Below, in pieces: positions 57,979 to 64,000 of a stretch of DNA of 64,000 bases. This DNA is from Panax quinquefolius (Eukaryota; Streptophyta; Magnoliopsida; Apiales; Araliaceae): the NCBI GenBank assembly GCA_020205615.1, contig CM035173.1, forward strand, positions 32,394,293 through 32,458,292, written 5' to 3'. The notes beneath the pieces are model-generated. The model saw nothing but the letters and a program-made list of their open reading frames with translations. It did no database searches and was not told where the DNA came from. The stretch's first letter is position 1. The number at the start of each line of letters is the position of its first letter. A program made the translations under genes and the position numbers.

Positions 57979-60806
57979 TGAAGACCCTCAAATTTTTAAA
58001 TAAAAAGGAATTTTTTATTTATTATTTTGAAATATTTCAAAATAGTAAGGGTTGATTTGATTAATGTGGATAGTTAATGGTTAAATACGCAAATATTTCA
58101 AAATAAGCAAGTGGTTATAAAATATTCATTATCGTTTGGGAATATTCGCTTGGTCGTGGAATATTCGATCGCTTTGTGAATATTCGCACGACAAGTAGCA
58201 GCCCATGTGTGGGCCCCATAACTGAAAAGCGATGGATGAAGAAAACGACAAAAATAAGTTGTTTTTAAATAACTACAGAAGTTGTTACCAAGTAATATCA
58301 TTGAATACCCTATGGTTAAAACACACTAATACGCCATTGTCGAACAAGAAGATACCAGATTCGCATCAATTATTGATTCTTACGTAAGAAGGCACTACTC
58401 AATAATGGTTACAAAGAATTATCGCTCAAAGATTTTATCGAAAGTTAATAATTGTCGCATTGATATTTTATATCATTGTTGTTTCAATAATTGTCATTAC
58501 ACAAGATTTTCATTATCGAAGCAATAATTCATATTATCTCGAATAATATTATTAGATAACATTATTGGCAATGTCTAGAAAGTTCTCGCTCAAGGAGAGG
58601 TTTGGTCACCTAATCGCCGCCAAGAAGAAGAAATTTTATCGAAAGCCCCTCTTTCCCTGAACCGCCTGGTTGTCAATATTGTGATTCTCGTAATATTATT
58701 TGTGAATAATTAATTATTGATTTATATGATGAGGAAAATATTGATTTTATGTGGATATAGATGGAGAAAAATTTTAAAATGACAATTGTTGAAAATTAAT
58801 ATTTTATCTTTTCTCGATAAAATAATTCATTTAAATATATTATTTTAATAATATATTAATCTCTGTGATATTTTTACAATGAATGTGGGATATATGAGTA
58901 TATGAGGAGGAAGAGTATTTTTGTGGCATTAAATGTTTAACACATGTTTTGTGTGTGGTGGACACAATTATCGAATCAAATTTGATTATAACCAGTAAAA
59001 TCACCTGCTTGTGGATTTTTGGCCAATTTCTATTTGGAATTTGGAAAACTTTCTTCTGCAAAGTTGTAGAGAATTGAATTTCCTATAAAAACTCGCGAGA
59101 TTCGAATTTTTCTGATGAAAGGGCTATTTATTATGAATTATTGAAGTTCAAGTTCAAATAATTGATTTTTGAAAGTTTTAATTAATTTTAATAACAAAAA
59201 CGTTTTTTTTTTTTTTTGTCATTATTAGTGGCTGAATTCAGATGGTCAGATGGTCGAGTGGGCTTAGGAATTTAATATATATTATATTAATATTTTATTA
59301 AATTTTCGCTTTGGTGTTCTAAGCAATTTCCTATAAATAGGTGCTTAGGTTAGAATTGAAAATCACACCGTAAATCAAGTTTTCTCTCTATATTATCGAG
59401 CGATTCTTGTGAGTATTTTGAGTATACTTTGAGTATTGCTATACTGCAAGTTCAAGTCATAGCCTATATATCCTGTTTCAAATTTGTAAGACTAATCTTT
59501 CGAGGTAAGTGGATATTATTTTTTTCAGAATGATATTATTTCTTCAATATCATTATATCGAAATGTTGATCTCAAGTTTTTATCAAATTTGGAACTTTTT
59601 CATGCTCTGGGTTATTATTCACGGGTTACTATTCATGAGTTACTATTCACGAAGTTACTATTCATGAAGTTACTATTCACGAAGTTACTATTCACGAGTA
59701 CTATTCACGTAAGCGCGTGAAGATGTTTTTGTGGAATTTCTATCTTTGGTGTTTCTGAGTTACTATTCACGATATTTAAGACTATTCACGATACTAAGAC
59801 TATTCACGATACTAAGACTATTCAATTTAAAAAATAAAATTTCTTCTTTTCGTCTAAATATCTATTCGGATACTAACTCGATCAGATCCATGTTTTGATC
59901 ATTCTCGAATTTTACACCACTATGATTATTTTTGAGGTATTTTGACGTGGATAAAACCAAGTACTTAATCCTTAATCCTTAATCCTTGTCATTTTGTTTC
60001 ATCGGATTCGCTTTTTTAAAAAAATATTTTCATCATCCTCGCCTTAAATGATGATATTATTGAATATCTTTGGCCCAGAAAGGCAAAAGATGAATGATTT
60101 TCAAGAATATCTTTCGCCCAGAAAGCAAAGATGAATGTGTTTAATGAATACGACCGATCGATTAATATCTTCGCCTTTAGTGCAAAGATGAACAGTGTTT
60201 AAATGAACACGAATTAATCGATGAATATCTTTCGCCCAGAAGTGTAAAAGATGAATATTTGATTCCGTATGTATATCGATTGATGATGTTACAGGATAAA
60301 ATATTGATGATGGATCGTTAAATTCATAGATTATAGTAGATTTCATTCTCACGTAACTCTTCTATGAATAATTATTATTTCACCGCTAATATTGATCCAA
60401 ACTTGTTGCCTATCAGATTCTATCGATTTTTCCCGTCAAGACTAACGATAATTTGTCAGATATTATCTTAGTCATAATATTCTTTATCGGGCTAGTTGAG
60501 CTCACCCTTTTCCTTGTTGTTCCATTTTTCTTCTCGTGAGGCTAGAATGTAGCGAGTACTAGCTCTGGGTATGGAATGAAGATTCTAGAGAGAGAGTTGT
60601 TTAGTAGTCCTCACCATTTTTGTAAAATAATGAATCAATAATGTGATGAGGATTTATTTGAGTATAGATATTGTCTGTAAGATAATATTTGTATTCAAAC
60701 TCGATTTCGCTTTACCGTTGTAATAATAAAGTCAGTAGTTGTTTTTATACCATGTATTCAAGCACTCGTGAACGGGTGTCAGGTATACCTATTTTGGGGG
60801 GCCACA
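57979..60806 (+). repeat. 5' LTR of D, intron-containing
   Basis: TATAAAT at 59332-59338 and donor TTTCGAG|GTAAGT with first intron base 59505 (173 bp downstream). A TATTCACGAAGTTAC array lies at about 59615-59715 and hairpin units at about 60060-60250. The acceptor zone is near 60537 (TTTTTCTTCTCGTGAG, altered from TTCTTCTCAG). It ends ...TTTTGGGGGGCCACA. Confidence 0.8.
59615..59715 (+). repeat. TTACTATTCACGA tandem array in LTR D
   Basis: About 7 units of 15-16 bp, the complement of the TGAATAGTA array in the minus-oriented copies, located about 110 bp downstream of the splice donor. Confidence 0.85.
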
Positions 60807-61019
60807 GCTTGGTATCGTAGCTTAGGATATGATCTCCATGAGATCGGGGAATAAAACTAGAGGGAGAGACGAGTAAATCCTTCGCTAAGGTGTCCTACCT
60901 AAGCTTATTTCATAGTTGGGTCAAGATATGGATATTATGTGATATATCGATTTCTTAATTAACCCTTTTTTTTATGACAAGATTTGAGAATGTCGATCGA
61001 GAATATTAACAAATGGAGT

Positions 61020-62215
61020 AAATGAGACCGTGGAGATGCCTCAGATTCACCAACGAGGAGAACGTGCAACAGTCGGGCAATGTTCCTCCCGTGAACAACA
61101 CCACCGAAATGATGATGAACGAGGGATGTTTAGAAGCTTTTTGTAGCTCATGCAAAATCGCACGAGGAGACTCGTGTTCAAAATACAGAGGAAATGATAG
61201 CAATTCACAAAGTGGTCAATGCCAGCAAGCTCAAAGAGTCGGGACCACCTGCACTGGGAAAGTTTGATCCGATTAAGGTGAGACGGGTCAAACAAATTAC
61301 CAAGATATTCGATGTCTGGGATGCACTGAGGAACAGAAAGTTCCATTCGCCACCTTTATGTTCCGTATGAAGCAGACATCGGTGGGAATCTGGAAGTTGC
61401 ACTCCATCCAAACCGCACTCAAAGATGTCGCCGGGAGACGCTTTCAGAAATAGCTTCAATGACAAGTACTTCCCCGAAAGTATTCGGCTATACGAAGGAA
61501 GTGGAGTTTATTAGATCAGAGCAGTAATAAACACGACGATGTCCCAAAGACGAGGCGTAAGTTCATGAGTTATCCGTGTTTCAGACCTCATTTGGTGGAG
61601 AATGAGGAACGATGACGCGGATGTTTCGAGAGGTTTGAAACCCGACATACGCCAAGATCTCATTTCTCATAAATTTTTTCTCTATTCAGATGTTGTCAAT
61701 GTGGCTCATTGTTAGAGCGAGATAACGAGTAACGCTCAACCGAGGGACCATAACCAGATCATATCAAGATAAGTACCATCGTAATAACGATAACCACGGA
61801 GAAAGAAGAATACGATAAAGGCTGAACCACCCGTGGTAATCGTGGCCATGAAAAATAGTAAGAAGTTTAGCCTGGAGGAGATTTTAAAAGAGGAGATTCA
61901 ACAACCAACCATGTGAAGACGCCGCCAAGAAGAACTAGTTTTATGGAGGAGAACGACCACCGGTCAGATGTTACAAATGCGGAAAGAGGGACATATCACC
62001 AAACCGCCCACAACAGCTTTAAGGTATGCTATAATTGTGGAAAAGAAGGACATATCGCCGAGATCAGACGATATCGAAAACCCAGTTCAAATGAGAATGG
62101 TGACTCAAAAGGATGTCCCGTAAAAGTCAAAGTCAACGGTTCTTGGAAGAGCGTTTGTCGTGGACTTCCATCAAAATGCAAGGAACCCGAACGGGTTAGC
62201 ACAAGTTAGTTAATT
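61020..62215 (+). pseudogene. gag remnants of element D
   Basis: Capsid-like pieces in changing frames (61020-61560), then RGLKPDIRQDLISHKF-type sequence at about 61634-61680 and a zinc-knuckle region (61913-62209). There CYNCGKEGHIAEIRR keeps C-C-H but has Arg for the final Cys. Frames are broken every 100-200 bp. Confidence 0.7.
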
Positions 62216-63300
62216 ATAAATTTCACAAGTATATACCTTACTAGATATCTGTTCTACCCATTCTTTTATCTCTTCGCTTATAGGCCAACGCTTGAACTCG
62301 ACTACGAGAAATTAGACTTTGACCTATTTATGGAGAATCCATTAGAGAAACTTTCATTACATCCGTTGTTTAGAAATCTTGTTTGATTCAAGTCGGCACT
62401 ATCACATTACCGTTAACCTTATTTCTATAGAGATATTTGCTTTTTGATGTGATTTTAAGGTTAACTACTCATCACGCCAAATTGATTATTTTCGTAAGGT
62501 CATAGTTTTCATATTCCTAAGCAACCCGTTATTCAATTCAAGCAATCAAACCATTGAGTCAAACATTTTCATATCAAGCCATGAAGTCATTCGCTTATTA
62601 CGGATGTCAAATTTTCTTAGTCCATGTTATGGATTTGAATAAAGACACGCCGATTTGAATAATATTCTGTTGTTATTGATTTTCCCGACGATTTCAAGAA
62701 TTTTCGCTTACTCCCAAAGCTCGATATTAAATTTTGTATCGACTTTCAACCCCAGACAAAACTCATTTCTAAAATCTCATATCGAATGGCTCCTATTGAA
62801 CTTCGTGAGTTAAAATTCAACTATAGAATTTGGTACCGAGCCTTTATTTTGTGACTTCCTTTTGTGGAATTCACCTGCTTTACTCTCTCGTAGGGACGCC
62901 ATATTCGCAAGCGATAAGAAATCGATAGGTGTCATTGTGACGTGCTATCCAAGATTGGGATACGAGTCACGCTTGAGAGCAACCTAAGTCAAGAATCTAA
63001 ATACGAACTTTTCAGCTTAGTTGGTTATTATCTGAGATTCGTTGAAGGATATTCTCAATCGCTATTCCATTAACGCAAATTGACTCAGAGAGATACAAAA
63101 TTCGAATGGAGCAAGGAATGCGGGAAGAGCTTCAAGAAGATCAAGAGGAGACTCATTTCAAAGACATGTTCGATCACGCCATCTCGAAAAGCGAACGTGG
63201 TAGCCGACGCGCTGAGTAGAAGATCATACGCGGAACGAAAAGCGATGATGTCAAGTATACGACAGAGCCAACTTTAATAGAAAAGTTAAGGTCGCTTTCA
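62216..63300 (+). pseudogene. Protease, truncated RT and RNase H remnants of element D
   Basis: Protease-related sequence (62220-62700) leads to MAPIELRELK at about 62788, then directly to non-catalytic sequence. The RT palm with FIDD is absent. The thumb resumes near 62975 (EQPKS, then FEWSKECGKSFKKIKRRLIS at about 63100) and jumps within 63160-63185 to [15 protein letters not shown], so most of RNase H is missing. The same two junctions exist in element B. Confidence 0.72.
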
Positions 63301-64000
63301 AGCCACCACCCCGAATCGATGCGTATGAAGAAGAAAGTACAAGAAGGAGCTATTTTAAGCGAGAATCGATGAAGAAGGAATACTTCGAGTCCACTCTAGA
63401 CTTTGTGTTCCTAACGACTGATTTGAAGTACAAGATTACGATGGAGGCACACAACACGCCATTTGCAATCCATCTCGAAGTACTAAAATGTATCGTGATC
63501 TTCAACATACATTTTGGTGGAGCAATACGAAGAGAGAGATTGCAAAGTTTATCTCGATATGTTTAACTTTCCAACGTAAAAGTGAGCATCAAGTGCCAAA
63601 GGGTCCGCTGCAGAACCACTGAGATTTTGAAATGGATGTGGGAACACATTACCTCAATTTCATTACTAATCTTCCCAAGGTTTCTCAAGGCATAGATGCG
63701 ATTTGGGTTATCATTGATAGATTAACCAAGTCCGCTCATTTTCACCGATACGAGAGACTTATTCCTCGAACGCCTTTTCTCGTGGGATGACGTAAATGAG
63801 ATTGTGAGAGATATGGCATGCCATGCCATAAGATCCCCAAGATTTTGGGTTAGTTAGTAGAAAGCTACGGGCATTTAATTTATTTATCTGGCTGGGTATA
63901 CCATCCTCAAACCGGATGGGCAATCGTAAAGGACTACTCAAACTCTCAAGATATATTAAAACTCGTGTCCTAGATTTCAAAGGAAGTTCGATAAGTATTG
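63301..64000 (+). pseudogene. Integrase remnant of element D, cut by the window end
   Basis: TDLKYKITMEAHNTPFAIHL and the zinc-binding TFWWSN-equivalent appear at 63410-63560. [20 protein letters not shown] and RLTKSAHF follow at about 63655-63745, then degenerate core sequence. The first catalytic Asp position of the DFVTGLP motif reads differently here (NFITNLP). The rest lies outside the window. Confidence 0.72.

Larger units (their letters stand above)
57979..64000 (+). mobile_element. Element 'D': plus-strand Ty3/gypsy element running out of the window
   Basis: 5' LTR 57979-60806 (2828 bp), PBS at about 60809-60823 (TTGGTATCGTAGCTT), then gag, protease, truncated RT/RNase H and integrase remnants up to the window end. 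It inserted into LTR C one short step from B. The LTR is the intron-containing type. The internal deletions in RT and RNase H are the same as in B, whose coding strand is opposite. The 3' LTR should lie to the right. Confidence 0.8.

Overview
This is plant nuclear DNA. AT-rich intergenic sequence surrounds a few intron-containing gene pieces typical of flowering plants: a dirigent protein, hydroxyethylthiazole kinase, a papain-like protease of the XCP type, and fragments of NEN exonuclease, ELMO, metacaspase and plant-mobile-domain genes. The rest is dense, nested transposon sequence (Mutator-like, CACTA, Ty1/copia and above all Ty3/gypsy chromovirus elements). A eudicot is likely; I cannot name the species. 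There are no tRNA, rRNA or CRISPR features. Many reading frames are broken. In the last ~11 kb some breaks look like consensus or base-calling errors, so frameshift calls there are provisional.

Layout. 1-246: 3' end of a dirigent gene (+). 1256-1648: last exon of THIM (-) without its upstream exons. 2.45-4.16 kb: a small inverted-repeat element carrying a broken 5' piece of a NEN-type exonuclease gene. 4.25-9.93 kb: a Mutator-like element (MULE) with long terminal inverted repeats (TIRs), a decayed mudrA-like transposase (+) and, convergent from the other TIR, a GRF zinc-finger/membrane-anchor gene (-). 10.13-10.96 kb: exons 1-2 of an XCP-like cysteine protease (-) with its 3' exons lost. 11-16.4 kb: AT-rich, no genes. 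16.39-20.90 kb: a 4.5 kb solo LTR. 20.95-28.37 kb: a CACTA-like element holding same-strand exon pieces of at least four host genes, with a 2.6 kb solo LTR inside it. 28.4-34.9 kb: simple repeats, a plant-mobile-domain pseudogene, an LTR fragment, one end of a second CACTA element and a Ty1/copia fragment. 34.9-64 kb: a nest of related Ty3/gypsy chromovirus (Tekay/Del-like) LTR elements inserted into one another, with a copia-type solo LTR inside the RNase H region of the main element.

The most interesting signal is in the Ty3/gypsy LTRs. Copies in both subfamilies carry, at a fixed distance downstream of a TATAAAT box (173-176 bp in one, 138-141 bp in the other), a conserved AG|GTAAG splice donor. 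Where it is preserved, a pyrimidine-rich ...TTCTTCTCAG| acceptor lies about 260-285 bp before the LTR end. The 0.8-1.5 kb between them (longer in the first solo LTR) is filled with tandem arrays. Element B (51587-57946) has two LTRs that lack exactly this segment, joined at the predicted exon-exon junction. The simplest reading is that these LTRs contain a leader intron and that B descends from reverse transcription of spliced genomic RNA.

The second notable signal is gene capture. The CACTA-like element has assembled an apparently complete ELMO 5' end (UTR, start codon, exons 1-2) followed by exons of an unidentified gene, a type I metacaspase and an RFWD3-like WD40 protein, all on one strand with introns retained. 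That is the arrangement expected of DNA-level transduplication.
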